DNA of 33,858 nt from contig JAQVZU010000012.1 of the NCBI GenBank assembly GCA_028708035.1, positions 1 through 33,858 on the forward strand, read 5' to 3'. Shown here piece after piece: positions 8,805-17,278 of the stretch. The notes under the pieces were generated by a model. That model saw only the letters and a program-made list of their open reading frames with translations. It had not been told where the DNA came from and ran no database searches. Position numbers and translations under genes: made by a program. Origin of the DNA: Alphaproteobacteria bacterium (GTDB lineage: Bacteria > Pseudomonadota > Alphaproteobacteria > UBA9219). Each line of letters opens with the position of its first letter. Position 1 is the stretch's first letter.

Positions 8805-10581
8805 ATTTCTTCTTCTAACGCACGGACAAGTCCGATCAGAAACGTCAGACCCATCTAGCTCTCATCCTTATGAGGAATCCGTTTTTTCTGAGATCGTGAT
8901 GCAGCACATGGCGGATGTTGGGATGACCTACGAGCCGCGTGTCTGTCATTATTCAGCCAAAATTGGCAATGCAAACCTCCGCCTTAGCGGTTATGCGGTT
9001 TCCGAAGACGGGGATCAGCTCGATTTGTTTGTTAGCATATATTCGGGAGCGGACAGCCTGACGTCCATACCGGACTCGGAGACGAAAAATGCTGCGGATC
9101 AATGTTTGCGATTTTTGAACAAATGCGCCGAGGGCCGCTTGGCAGCAACCATGGATGAATCCAATGACGCTTATGTGTTGGCCTTAACCATTCAGGAAAC
9201 CTTTCAGCAAATAGATGAAATCCGGGTGTTTGTCCTTACAGACAGAGTGGCGAAGGCAAAGAACTTCAAGCCGAGGGACATCAGTGGAAAGACCGTGAAG
9301 CTGGAAGTTATGGATATCGAGCGCCTTCATCGTCATTGGGCGGAAGGTAAACCACGTGATGAGCTGGTAGTAAACTTCGAAGAAATTGGTGGTGCGCCGC
9401 TGCCATGTATATATGTGCCAGGGGAAACGACGGACTATGATTATGCGCTGACCGCTATTCCTGGGGAGGTTCTGCGGCACATATATGAAAAATTCGGTGC
9501 ACGGCTATTGGAAGCGAACGTTAGATCGTTTCTTAGCGCAACAGGAAAGGTCAACAAGGGGATTCGTGACACGTTGCGACGAGACCCGGAGAAGTTCATG
9601 GCGTACAATAATGGTATTGTACTTGTTGCCGATGAAGCGCAGTTGGGGCGTTGTGCTGACAAGATTCCGGGCATTTCATGGCTAAAGGGGATGCAAATTG
9701 TCAATGGGGGCCAGACTACGGCATCGTTGTATTTTACAAAGAAGAAATATCCTGAAGTTGACCTTGGAAAGGTAAGGATTCCGGCAAAAGTAATCATTTT
9801 ACACGTCGTGAACTCGACCGAAGAAGAAGCGCTGATCTCGGACATTTCAAGATATGCCAACAGCCAAAACTCGGTCAAACAATCCGATCTTTCCGCAAAC
9901 AAGCCTTTTCATGTTGAATTGGAAAAGCTGGCAATGTCCGTTTTTTGCCCTGATGGGAATAGTCGTTGGTTTTATGAACGCGCTGCGGGCAGTTACAATA
10001 CGATGTTGGCCAGAGAGGGTACCACTTTAGCGAAGTTGAAGCAGTTGAAGAGCACAATTCCAACTTCAAGGAAAATCACAAAAACAGATTTGGCAAAATT
10101 TCTTTGCTCATTTGACCAAAAGCCAGACCAAGTCAGCTTGGGTTCCCAAAAGAATTTCGAGAAGTTTATGGAATCGTTGAGGACAAACTCGGAGAACGAG
10201 AATGAGGTTCGACTTCCTTCTGTGGCGGAATTCAAAAGAATCATAGCCAAAGCCATCATATACAAAGGGGCACAGAAACTTATCCGACCTAAGTTTCCTG
10301 CATTCCAAGCAAATATAACGACGTATGTAGTGTCCCTTTTGGCAAGCAGAGTGGGCGATAGACTCGATCTCGAACAAATATGGGGCGCGCAAGATATCTC
10401 TCAAGAGCTGCAAAAGCTAATCTTGGAATGGGCCGGAGAAGTCAATGGCGTCCTCCATGCGTCTGCAAATGGAAGGATGGTTTCAGAATGGGCAAAAAAG
10501 CCAGATTGTTGGGAAATTGTCAGATCAGCGAACTACAGCAGCGGACTCTGTGATGATGTCCCGGAGTTGAGACCCATTTAA
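8791..10581 (+). CDS. AIPR family (abortive infection phage resistance) protein
   Basis: The 596-residue protein carries the AIPR signature in its middle: FMAYNNGIVLV (about 268-278), MQIVNGGQTTASLYF (about 300-314) and ISRYANSQNSVKQSD (about 350-364). AIPR proteins, named for the lactococcal AbiR-like phage-resistance proteins, commonly close Z1/DUF4420 operons; their biochemistry is not well defined. A strong GGGGGG ribosome binding site lies 5 bp before the start, inside the end of the nuclease gene. This is the last gene of the operon. Its final 57 bp overlap, on the opposite strand, the 3' end of the helicase-nuclease gene. Confidence 0.9.
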   Translation: MTLDEFLLLTHGQVRSETSDPSSSHPYEESVFSEIVMQHMADVGMTYEPRVCHYSAKIGNANLRLSGYAVSEDGDQLDLFVSIYSGADSLTSIPDSETKNAADQCLRFLNKCAEGRLAATMDESNDAYVLALTIQETFQQIDEIRVFVLTDRVAKAKNFKPRDISGKTVKLEVMDIERLHRHWAEGKPRDELVVNFEEIGGAPLPCIYVPGETTDYDYALTAIPGEVLRHIYEKFGARLLEANVRSFLSATGKVNKGIRDTLRRDPEKFMAYNNGIVLVADEAQLGRCADKIPGISWLKGMQIVNGGQTTASLYFTKKKYPEVDLGKVRIPAKVIILHVVNSTEEEALISDISRYANSQNSVKQSDLSANKPFHVELEKLAMSVFCPDGNSRWFYERAAGSYNTMLAREGTTLAKLKQLKSTIPTSRKITKTDLAKFLCSFDQKPDQVSLGSQKNFEKFMESLRTNSENENEVRLPSVAEFKRIIAKAIIYKGAQKLIRPKFPAFQANITTYVVSLLASRVGDRLDLEQIWGAQDISQELQKLILEWAGEVNGVLHASANGRMVSEWAKKPDCWEIVRSANYSSGLCDDVPELRPI

Positions 10582-13500
10582 TGTCGTGTAAGGAGCTGGC
10601 TCAATATATGCATACGCCTTTGCCCAGCAAAGCGTATTAACGAGGCGCATCTGATGGATGTGGTGGCATGGAATTTCAAGCAGTTTTGGATTTGCGTAGA
10701 TGACGGCCAAGCAGCGTGCGCGGCTGATCGCGACGTTTAGGCGGTTCCGGCTGAAAAGGAATTCGATGTCTCTCGGCAAATCTTCTTCTGACGATGTTGC
10801 CATTGAGATGAGGACAACGGCGGCTTCTTGTCCTTGGAACTTATCAACGGTGCCAACTCGTGCGCCGGAGGGCAGGGTGCTCTCCAGTAAATCGACCTGC
10901 ATATTATAGGGCGTCACGACCAAGATGTCGTTTTGGGTTATGGCCTGCTCGACACCTTTTTCATCGCCCCACTTCATGCTCAGAAGGCTTGCGTAGGTTT
11001 GCCGAATACGGTTGGCTTCTTCTTCGCTTTTTTGAGCGCATCCGTCATGTTGAACATCAACAAAGCGCAAACCCGCTGAAATAATAGCCTCAGGGTCGGC
11101 GTTCTTGTTCAGGATAATCTTTTGTCTGGAATTGTTCTGTCCGGGCTTCAAACGACCATCGTAAACGGCATCGGAGATAAACTGACATATTTGTGGGTGC
11201 ATGCGCCTGGTTGTCGAAAGAAAGATGCCTCTGTCTTCCGGCACGGTTGCGGAGTTACCCAATAGGTATTCCAAAGCTGAAAGGCCGGAGTTGCCAGGAT
11301 GCGTTCCTTGGATCGGTTGAGCCAACTGCATTTGATAGCCTACGAGAACAATGTTTTTCGCGCTGCTCCCCATAGCGACAATATTTGCAAGGCTAACTTG
11401 TCCCGCTTCATCGACAAATAGGTAGTCAAGCGTCTGATCGAGTCCTTGCCGCGCAAAAAGCCAGGCCGTCCCGGCAATAAGCTGATAGCCGCCGTTCTCC
11501 ACGTCGTTGTTGTCTGTCGTGTTATTTATCAGGCCAGAGCCTTCAAAAAATTGCTCCTCATTTGAGGATTTTTTGATTCCATTGAAGCGAATATCGCGCA
11601 GAGCCGCCTGTTTCTCGACGGCGAGAAGGAGATTGTTTACGGCCTTATGCGAGTTTGAAGCAATGCCAACCCGTTTACCTCGCTTCAGCAGTTCGACGAT
11701 TGCATGCGACGAGGTAAAAGTTTTCCCTGTTCCTGGGGGGCCTTGTATAAGCATGTGGCTGTTATCAAGACGACAGACTGCATCCACTGCCGAATCCAAT
11801 GGGGCGGCACTGGGGGGTATGATTGCCTCCCCCGCGTTGGTCCCTGCCAATCGAGGATGCTCTTTGCGCAGAATGCTGGTGATTGCGGCATAATGTTCTT
11901 GGCGGCCACCAATGACGGCCTCGGCGTAGCGATAAATGGCATCCCTTAAGACCTGATCGCCAATCGGGCCGTTGGGAATAAGCGATAAGGTGTCGGGCAG
12001 GGGAGTGCGTGTTGGCCCGAGTTTCAGCGCTATAATCCGGTTCTTGTCGTCAAGGGAGATAATCTGTCCTGCCGATTCCAACGTACCGGGCCGCAGAGGA
12101 CTGTCATTAACCCGCATCTTAAAGTCTTGGGCGGGAAAGCGATAAGTGTGAACGACCGATCTCTTTTCCTTATAAGGAGGGCAACCCGGATCGCGGGAAA
12201 GTTTTCCGATGCACTCGGCATCATCGACTAGGCTTTCGTCGGTCATTTCCTGTCGGTTAAACATTGCCCACCATTGCGGTTTGGCTTCTCGGCGATGAAA
12301 CTCCAACAGATGCCCCACCAGCTCCCGCCACGGTTTTTCTTCCTCTGGCCCGCCCTCGCTTAGCTTTGCCACGAACATGGTCGTGCGGGCCTCGGCTTCA
12401 TGCCGGTTATTTTCTTTTTCAAGATCGGAGGCTTCCTTGGCGACTTGTGGCGAAAACCATTGAACTCCCGCCGTTGGGCGCAGAGTTAACAACCAGTCGC
12501 GGCACATCAGAGTGGAACGGCAATCAAACTCGTTATAATCCGAGATTTCCTTGAGGATGGCGTCATCTCGCAACTGACGCCATTTTTCGTACATAACGAT
12601 ACTGTCTCCCGCGTTTGTGACTTCTCCCGCCCGCTTTTCTGCATAGAAGTGTTCCATGTTTTTGATCGAATAACGAGGTTCGGACACGCGCACGGCTTCG
12701 CGGACGACCTTGAAAAGATCAACAAGTTTCCGGCTTCGCAGCAAGTGATCGACCTCGGCCTCGCGTGTGCCGTGATACATAGCCAGGTTTTTGAGCGCCG
12801 TTTCTTCGTAGTTGGCATAGTGATAGATATACGCGTCTGGATACGTCTTTAGCCGATCCATGATGAAGTCCATTACCCCTTCAAAGGTCTTCTTCTCTTG
12901 CTGACGATCATGCGCCCAGAAGGCCCTGAATTCGGGCTTTGATCCCCCGTTTTGCAAGACAAAGCCAAACAGATATTCAAGCCGCATTCTGGGCTCATAT
13001 AGAGGATCGCCTTCCATGTCGAAGAAGAGATCGCCCGCAGTGGGCGGCGGGAGACGCGCAAATCCCTTGTTTGGCAGAAGCGGCAAGACCTCGCAGCGGT
13101 TTTGGCCGTCGTCCCGTTTGGCAATCTGCAATCGCGCCTGCTCCCTTAATCGTGAGAGGGTTTCCAGCTGTAGTTTGGCGGAGAGTGATGGAGACATTTG
13201 CGCCAGCTCGCGCATGCTGTTGACGCCCGCTGCGCGCAGTTTCTTGATTTGATCCCCGGAAATGTTTGCGACAAGGCTTAGATGCTCCTTCTTTTCCCAA
13301 TCCGCTTCGCATCGATCCAACCAACGGCAACGATCACATTTGCCACACGGTTCGCCGGAGGACGGTATCGGCGCGTTGTCCATAAAAGTCTCAAAACGGC
13401 ATGCCGCCAGTTTTTGGAAGTATTTGAACTCGTCAACGCGCAAAGATGTCTTGCTGGAATCTCCAAGGACTATATGCAATTCATGCGGCTGTCGTTGTTG

Positions 13501-13977
13501 CTCGACGGCGAGAAGATCGCAGTAGACACAGAGCTGGATCACGTAATCCGGTTTTGCGGAGAGGGCCAATTTTGTATCGGCGACCTCGTAGCTGTAGCTT
13601 CCAAACTTGGAAGGACGGTTCTCTATGCGCAGAAGGAAATCGGCAAAACCATTCCAGGGGCTCCTGATAAGCGCCGCCTGATAAATAACCTGAGCGCCTT
13701 TTTCCATCGCTGTTTTTGTCTGAGCGACGCGGCTGCTTATTGGAATATCAGAAGGGATTTCTGCGATTGTTAAGCCGCTTTTGCGCAGATGCTCCAAGTA
13801 TGTGCGCTCATGTTGAAGCCCTTTTTCTTTTAATAGTCGATCGCTGTCTTCTCCCGAGGGAAGTTCAACCGGCGCGCACATCTGTTGCAAATCAAAGACG
13901 GTGGCGTATGGGCATCCCAAATAAGTGACAAGATCAGAAGGGGAGAAGAAAGTCTTTCCATTTTCGGCCCTACGCAT
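10525..13977 (-). CDS. TM0106-type RecB-like nuclease fused to UPF1-like SF1 helicase
   Basis: About 1150 residues. The N-terminal part is a RecB/Cas4-like nuclease (SPSDLVTYLGCPYATVFDL, then YEVADTKLAL with the catalytic Asp and Lys). It ends in a cysteine cluster (CGKCDRCRWLDRC) that suggests an iron-sulfur site. A middle RNase H-like exonuclease segment follows (FFDMEGDPLYEPRMRLEYLFGF near 320, YNEFDCRSTLMCRDWL near 500). The C-terminal half is an SF1B helicase: GPPGTGKT (about 745), FVDEAGQ (about 855), VVTPYNMQVDLL, VGTVDKFQGQEA and NRLNVAISRAR. I chose the ATG at 13977 because AAGGAAGGG precedes it; an in-frame extension to 14046 lacks family sequence. It likely processes DNA ends, as a defence or repair factor. 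It could be a stand-alone defence gene, since it opposes the restriction operon. Confidence 0.9.
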   Translation of the reverse strand: MRRAENGKTFFSPSDLVTYLGCPYATVFDLQQMCAPVELPSGEDSDRLLKEKGLQHERTYLEHLRKSGLTIAEIPSDIPISSRVAQTKTAMEKGAQVIYQAALIRSPWNGFADFLLRIENRPSKFGSYSYEVADTKLALSAKPDYVIQLCVYCDLLAVEQQRQPHELHIVLGDSSKTSLRVDEFKYFQKLAACRFETFMDNAPIPSSGEPCGKCDRCRWLDRCEADWEKKEHLSLVANISGDQIKKLRAAGVNSMRELAQMSPSLSAKLQLETLSRLREQARLQIAKRDDGQNRCEVLPLLPNKGFARLPPPTAGDLFFDMEGDPLYEPRMRLEYLFGFVLQNGGSKPEFRAFWAHDRQQEKKTFEGVMDFIMDRLKTYPDAYIYHYANYEETALKNLAMYHGTREAEVDHLLRSRKLVDLFKVVREAVRVSEPRYSIKNMEHFYAEKRAGEVTNAGDSIVMYEKWRQLRDDAILKEISDYNEFDCRSTLMCRDWLLTLRPTAGVQWFSPQVAKEASDLEKENNRHEAEARTTMFVAKLSEGGPEEEKPWRELVGHLLEFHRREAKPQWWAMFNRQEMTDESLVDDAECIGKLSRDPGCPPYKEKRSVVHTYRFPAQDFKMRVNDSPLRPGTLESAGQIISLDDKNRIIALKLGPTRTPLPDTLSLIPNGPIGDQVLRDAIYRYAEAVIGGRQEHYAAITSILRKEHPRLAGTNAGEAIIPPSAAPLDSAVDAVCRLDNSHMLIQGPPGTGKTFTSSHAIVELLKRGKRVGIASNSHKAVNNLLLAVEKQAALRDIRFNGIKKSSNEEQFFEGSGLINNTTDNNDVENGGYQLIAGTAWLFARQGLDQTLDYLFVDEAGQVSLANIVAMGSSAKNIVLVGYQMQLAQPIQGTHPGNSGLSALEYLLGNSATVPEDRGIFLSTTRRMHPQICQFISDAVYDGRLKPGQNNSRQKIILNKNADPEAIISAGLRFVDVQHDGCAQKSEEEANRIRQTYASLLSMKWGDEKGVEQAITQNDILVVTPYNMQVDLLESTLPSGARVGTVDKFQGQEAAVVLISMATSSEEDLPRDIEFLFSRNRLNVAISRARCLAVIYANPKLLEIPCHHIHQMRLVNTLCWAKAYAYIEPAPYTTLNGSQLRDIITESAAVVR

Positions 13978-14026
13978 AGTCGCCCTTCCTTTCGGAGCTT
14001 TGCCAAGGAACCTGTACGAAGGAGCA

Positions 14027-14170
14027 TTATTTATAAACCCACCCAACTAGGAAGCCAATCATCGCGGCAGAAATAGCAACCGCAGCGTAAACTATAACAA
14101 AACCGGCCTTGTCGCTCTCATAGTGACGTTCGCTATCCTGCGGGGCTAAAGCTTCCTTAATAGGTTCCAT
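14027..14170 (-). CDS. Small single-span membrane protein, unknown function
   Basis: A 47-residue protein starting at the ATG at 14170, with AAGG a few bases upstream. A polar N-terminal half is followed by one hydrophobic helix (VIVYAAVAISAAMIGFLVGWVY), giving a predicted inner-membrane anchor with almost no C-terminal tail. A longer form from TTG at 14230 is possible but lacks a clear ribosome binding site. It lies 49 bp before the helicase-nuclease and is probably co-transcribed with it, so it may tether or regulate a defence protein. I do not recognise the family. Confidence 0.5.
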   Translation of the reverse strand: MEPIKEALAPQDSERHYESDKAGFVIVYAAVAISAAMIGFLVGWVYK

Positions 14171-14320
14171 TTTGGCCTTGGTCAGATGTCTTGTGCTAGA
14201 AACCCCATCTATATTACGCAACCATGACAAATATGGTCTTATTCCGGCTTACTGGAAGGCTGTTTGGAACAAGTTACCGGAGAAGAGCGGCGGCGATGGC
14301 ACAACGCTTCAAGAGGCGTA

Positions 14321-14340
14321 CTATCTGCATATGCAGATAG
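14321..14340. repeat. 20-bp perfect palindrome
   Basis: CTATCTGCAT is followed immediately by its exact reverse complement. With one bulged C, the pairing extends by GTA/TAC on the outside. It starts directly after the stop codon of the minus-strand gene at 14341. There is no T-run after it on either strand, so it is not a standard terminator. It could be an operator, an mRNA 3'-end stabiliser or a recombination half-site pair. Confidence 0.85.
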
Positions 14341-14784
14341 CTACTGTTCGATCTTTGGTTTTGCAATCCTTTGTCCAGAAAAGAACATAGCATCGGAACC
14401 GGCGAACCGTTCTGCGGAGAAATATCCATCCCCAACCTTATATTGCACCAGCGCCGCAACCGGGGTTGAGACACCTGCGTCTCCTTCAAATTCTATTTTG
14501 GCGATGCCGCTTTTTGATGCCACTAATTCGGCGCGGGCGGGAACGGCCAAGCGATTAGCCTTAAGCCACAAAATCCATTGTGCCTTGCCCCAACGGACAA
14601 ACCAATAACGCTTAAAAACATCCTTTCTATCTGAACTAAGCGTGTAGCTCGGCCAGCCGAATTTCTTTCCATCGAAACTTTCGAGAGAATACATATCAAT
14701 GCCGACAAGCCTGCCAGTGATCTTCTTTCCCTTAACGGCCACAGAAATCAAATCGTTAAGTTTGAAGTCCTGCGCGTTCGACAT
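14341..14784 (-). CDS. Hypothetical protein, partner of the acyltransferase
   Basis: A 147-residue soluble protein starting at the ATG at 14784, preceded by GAGGCG. The start lies 29 bp inside the end of the acyltransferase gene, so the two are translationally coupled. Visible features are an SH3/Sm-like beta-rich opening (DLISVAVKGKKITGRLVGIDMYSLES), aromatic-rich middle strands (WFVRWGKAQWILWLKAN) and a C-terminal strand region (YKVGDGYFSAERFAGSDAMFF). No catalytic motif or signal peptide is seen. I do not recognise it with confidence; a DUF4178-like fold is a weak possibility. Confidence 0.65.
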   Translation of the reverse strand: MSNAQDFKLNDLISVAVKGKKITGRLVGIDMYSLESFDGKKFGWPSYTLSSDRKDVFKRYWFVRWGKAQWILWLKANRLAVPARAELVASKSGIAKIEFEGDAGVSTPVAALVQYKVGDGYFSAERFAGSDAMFFSGQRIAKPKIEQ

Positions 14785-15892
14785 TTGACGCCTCGTCTGA
14801 AATGATTTTACGGCTCTTTGACCTATTGGCGAGTTTAGAAAATTGCCGATAGCCGCCGTTAATTCTAACATCGACCGAGCATAAGTCGATAGTTATCGCT
14901 GGAGCGAATTTCCTTTTATAAGCGTCCAGATTTTCCGTTTCAGATCCGCCGAGATTAACGTACTCAATGCCCTGATTATGCAAGGTTCCACAGCACTGAA
15001 CCATCGAAAATTCCGAAAGGCCAGGGATTTCAGTGTTACAGAAATTGACATAAACGTTTGCCGTTTTCCGGTGATTATTAGAGACATCCCACAAGCCTAC
15101 GGCCTGTAGTTTGCCGTCAACAAATATCATCTGGCCTGATAGCCCCGAGGACTTATCGATGCCGTGTGAGAACAAGGTTTCATAAGGCGCATACAAAAGC
15201 TCGTATTCGGAGCGGCTGGTCGCATTGTGATTGGTCCAGCGATGAAGGAGGTTCTCTAGTGCGCGGCTGTGGCTAATGGCATCAAAGGGCGCTGTCTCAA
15301 CGAAATGCCTTTTCAGTTGGCGAATATGATTTCTGATTCTCATGAAGTTATGCCCCGATAGTGCGGCCACATGAGAAGTGGACAGAATACGCACGGGGTA
15401 TCTCCAATCGAGGACGTCTTCTTTGCATTTGTTCAAGGAGACATGACGATTATCGAAATACATATCTCTGAGTTCAGCTACGCCAGCCGATTTAGATCTC
15501 GCTATACGGACGCCGCCGGGAGGTTCAGGGATAGAGCTCAACAGGTCGCCAATCAAATCAACTTCCGATTTAACGAGCTGAGGAAAAACTAGAATCTGGC
15601 CCTGAATATTCGGATGCCAGCAGGCCAACACGAAAGCGCCATCCTTTTCATAGGCCCACAAACCGTTCCGCCCGGTGAAGGAATAGTAAATCGGAGAAGT
15701 TAGGTAAGAGTCCGAATCCTCGCATGAAGCGAGTAATTGTCTCAAGCGGGTAAAGTCGTTCTCCGGGATGCGGGAAACGTTAGAAATCAGTTCAAATTTG
15801 CTTTCCCATGCCCGTTGATCGGAGGTGTCGGACAACGCGAAGGCTTTGTTTTCCTGATCGGTGTACGCGATGTCTTTATATGTCGGGGTCAT
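14756..15892 (-). CDS. DUF2156 / GNAT-like acyl- or aminoacyltransferase
   Basis: A 378-residue protein. The C-terminal third resembles the acyltransferase domain of DUF2156 and phosphatidylglycerol lysyltransferase-type proteins: LSGQMIFVDGKLQAVGLWDVS, then YVNFCNTEIPGLSEFSMVQ and EYVNLGGSETENLDAYKRKFAPA, which is the family's typical G-x-S/E...L..YKRKF..P signature. The N-terminal half (SPIYYSFTGRNGLWAYEKDGAFVLACWHPN) looks like a second, degenerate acyltransferase fold, as in other two-lobed members. No membrane segment is present, so it is cytosolic, unlike MprF. The substrate is unknown. Its ATG overlaps the stop of the HTH regulator gene by 4 bp, so the regulator and the enzyme are made from one message. 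Confidence 0.68.
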   Translation of the reverse strand: MTPTYKDIAYTDQENKAFALSDTSDQRAWESKFELISNVSRIPENDFTRLRQLLASCEDSDSYLTSPIYYSFTGRNGLWAYEKDGAFVLACWHPNIQGQILVFPQLVKSEVDLIGDLLSSIPEPPGGVRIARSKSAGVAELRDMYFDNRHVSLNKCKEDVLDWRYPVRILSTSHVAALSGHNFMRIRNHIRQLKRHFVETAPFDAISHSRALENLLHRWTNHNATSRSEYELLYAPYETLFSHGIDKSSGLSGQMIFVDGKLQAVGLWDVSNNHRKTANVYVNFCNTEIPGLSEFSMVQCCGTLHNQGIEYVNLGGSETENLDAYKRKFAPAITIDLCSVDVRINGGYRQFSKLANRSKSRKIISDEASNVERAGLQT

Positions 15893-16554
15893 CTGTTCCC
15901 CTTCTTGTCAGGCGGAATGTTTAGTCTCTCGGCGTGTTGCCAAACAAAATTAAAAAGCCGTCTCGCGCTTTCTGCAAATGCTTCGTCGTGAATGATCGTA
16001 CAGCGCCTAGCGGGTGCCCATGCAACCAAGGCCAATTTAGGCCCATATATATAAAGGGGATATGGATTATGAAATTGGGCGTCTATGCAGCGATAGCTAT
16101 CTTCCGGAACAGTAAGGTGATCGTCTCCCTTACGAATGAGCATGCGCTCTTTAATGTTGGCTTTGTTCAGGCGTTCGATATGAGCATTTAGGAACGTTTC
16201 ATCCACATCTCCTATCGCTCTGCTTTCGTCGACACCGGCGATCAAGACCTCACCGCCAACGACATCCCGAAGCGTATGATAAACATCGTCCAGCAATTTC
16301 CTGTTTGCATCCTCGCCCTCATACGTCTCCACAAGGCGGTCTTTTTTTCTTACTCCCTCGCCAGGAAGAAATTCGATGCCATACATTTCGAGAATGTTGC
16401 GAATTTTGCCAATGGTGGCTTCTCGGTTGGCTCCGGTATTGTTCAAAATGTTGATGAGCGTGTTTTTCGCTATAGCGGCTTCTTTGCAAAGCGCTTCTCT
16501 GGTCAAGCCAGCTAAAGATATAGCTGCTGCTATTTGGGGTCCGGTGAGTTTCAT
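15889..16554 (-). CDS. HTH regulator with C-terminal sensor domain (paralogue A)
   Basis: A 221-residue protein. Residues 1-60 form an XRE-like helix-turn-helix (TGPQIAAAISLAGLTREALCKEAAIAKNTLINIL) ending in the motif GIEFLPGEGV, common in alphaproteobacterial XRE proteins. Residues about 80-215 form an alpha/beta domain (GGEVLIAGVDESRAIG, LYIYGPKLALVAW, CTIIHDEAFAESARRLFNFVW) that resembles a degenerate phospholipase-D/TrmB-like sensor. The same two-part layout occurs in the regulator at 17279-17971. It is the first gene of the minus-strand operon, coupled by ATGA to the acyltransferase. It likely represses its own promoter through the operators at 16660-16701. Confidence 0.8.
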   Translation of the reverse strand: MKLTGPQIAAAISLAGLTREALCKEAAIAKNTLINILNNTGANREATIGKIRNILEMYGIEFLPGEGVRKKDRLVETYEGEDANRKLLDDVYHTLRDVVGGEVLIAGVDESRAIGDVDETFLNAHIERLNKANIKERMLIRKGDDHLTVPEDSYRCIDAQFHNPYPLYIYGPKLALVAWAPARRCTIIHDEAFAESARRLFNFVWQHAERLNIPPDKKGNR

Positions 16555-16659
16555 GGTTAATTTTCCCTCGGGAGATTACCCCCTAGAACTACCGTACAAA
16601 ACTTTCAGCCCAATTAAAAGGGACTTTTTGTTTCGGTAATATTATTTCGTTTTTCATTC

Positions 16660-16701
16660 ACCTACCTCTTTTTGGTAATAACCTACCTTGAATTGGTAAC
16701 A
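16660..16701. promoter_or_regulatory. Tandem 21-bp operator repeats with TACC-N7-GGTA dyads
   Basis: Two back-to-back 21-bp units (16660-16680 and 16681-16701) share 16 of 21 bases: ACCTACCT at the left and TTGGTAA at the right. Each contains the inverted repeat TACC-N7-GGTA. A third half-site, CGGTAAT, lies at 16634-16640. The 21-bp period is two helical turns, so dimers would sit on one DNA face. The site is in the divergent region between two transcription units, both linked to HTH regulators. Confidence 0.75.
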
Positions 16702-16739
16702 AAATAGAACGAAAGGCCCAATGCGCTTGTGCTTTTCGT

Positions 16740-16767
16740 TTTACTTGCGCCAATTGCCGGGTATTAT
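16740..16767 (+). promoter_or_regulatory. Candidate sigma-70 promoter for the plus-strand genes
   Basis: A -35-like TTTACT (16740-16745) and a -10-like TATTAT (16762-16767) are separated by 16 bp, about 35 bp before the ATG at 16803. It lies just downstream of the operator repeats, so bound regulators could affect it. Sequence match only. Confidence 0.45.
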
Positions 16768-16802
16768 TCTTGCATAGAGCAAAACAAAATTTGGAGTAAA
16801 AA

Positions 16803-17036
16803 ATGTTAACGAACGAAAATTTTACTTTCAAGGATATGGCAGCTCGGTTTGGCGAAATTATCGCCTACTCCTATTTGCATGAGATCGAACGCGCCGCAGG
16901 CCTGGTCCCCACACTCATGATCGGCATCGAGCCTGAACTTCGGCTTACGAGCGCCTTCCGCATACAGGACGCAAAGCGGAAGACTCCGGCCAAAGAACAG
17001 CAGACAGATAATAACACCATGCTGGAGGCAGCTTAA
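16803..17036 (+). CDS. Small hypothetical protein
   Basis: A 77-residue protein with a clear ribosome binding site (GGAG, 6 bp before the ATG). The first half is helical (FKDMAARFGEIIAYSYLHEIERAAG), the tail is polar and lysine-rich, and no membrane segment or known motif is present. It is the first plus-strand gene after the divergent operator region, and its stop is one base before the next ATG. I do not recognise it. Confidence 0.62.
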   Translation: MLTNENFTFKDMAARFGEIIAYSYLHEIERAAGLVPTLMIGIEPELRLTSAFRIQDAKRKTPAKEQQTDNNTMLEAA

Positions 17037-17037
17037 A

Positions 17038-17265
17038 ATGATTTCCACATCGTTACAAAGCGACGATCCCTTAACGCGAGAAGAGCTGACCTCGATTACA
17101 GCGATAATCGAATACTTGGCGTTCAAAAAGGGCAGCCACATCGAAAACACGTACTGCCACTTGGCGACCGAATTCAAAGTGCCGGACGTGAAGCAAATCA
17201 AGCGCTGCGATTACGACCGCGCGGTTAAATATTTGGTTGATTTGGATGAGCTTGAAGTAAATTAG
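17038..17265 (+). CDS. Small hypothetical protein, possibly ORF6C/antirepressor-tail-like
   Basis: A 75-residue protein with GGAGG about 9 bp before the ATG, inside the end of the previous gene. The layout LTREELTSITAIIEYLAFKKGSH...LATEFKVPDVKQIKRCDYDRAVKYLVDL resembles the C-terminal segment of phage antirepressors and BRO-like proteins, where a polar helix is followed by Y/F-D-x-A-v-x-x-L. This link is weak. It sits between a hypothetical gene and the HTH regulator B, 13 bp from the latter, in one operon. Confidence 0.6.
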   Translation: MISTSLQSDDPLTREELTSITAIIEYLAFKKGSHIENTYCHLATEFKVPDVKQIKRCDYDRAVKYLVDLDELEVN

Positions 17266-17278
17266 GAGAACCCGTGCC

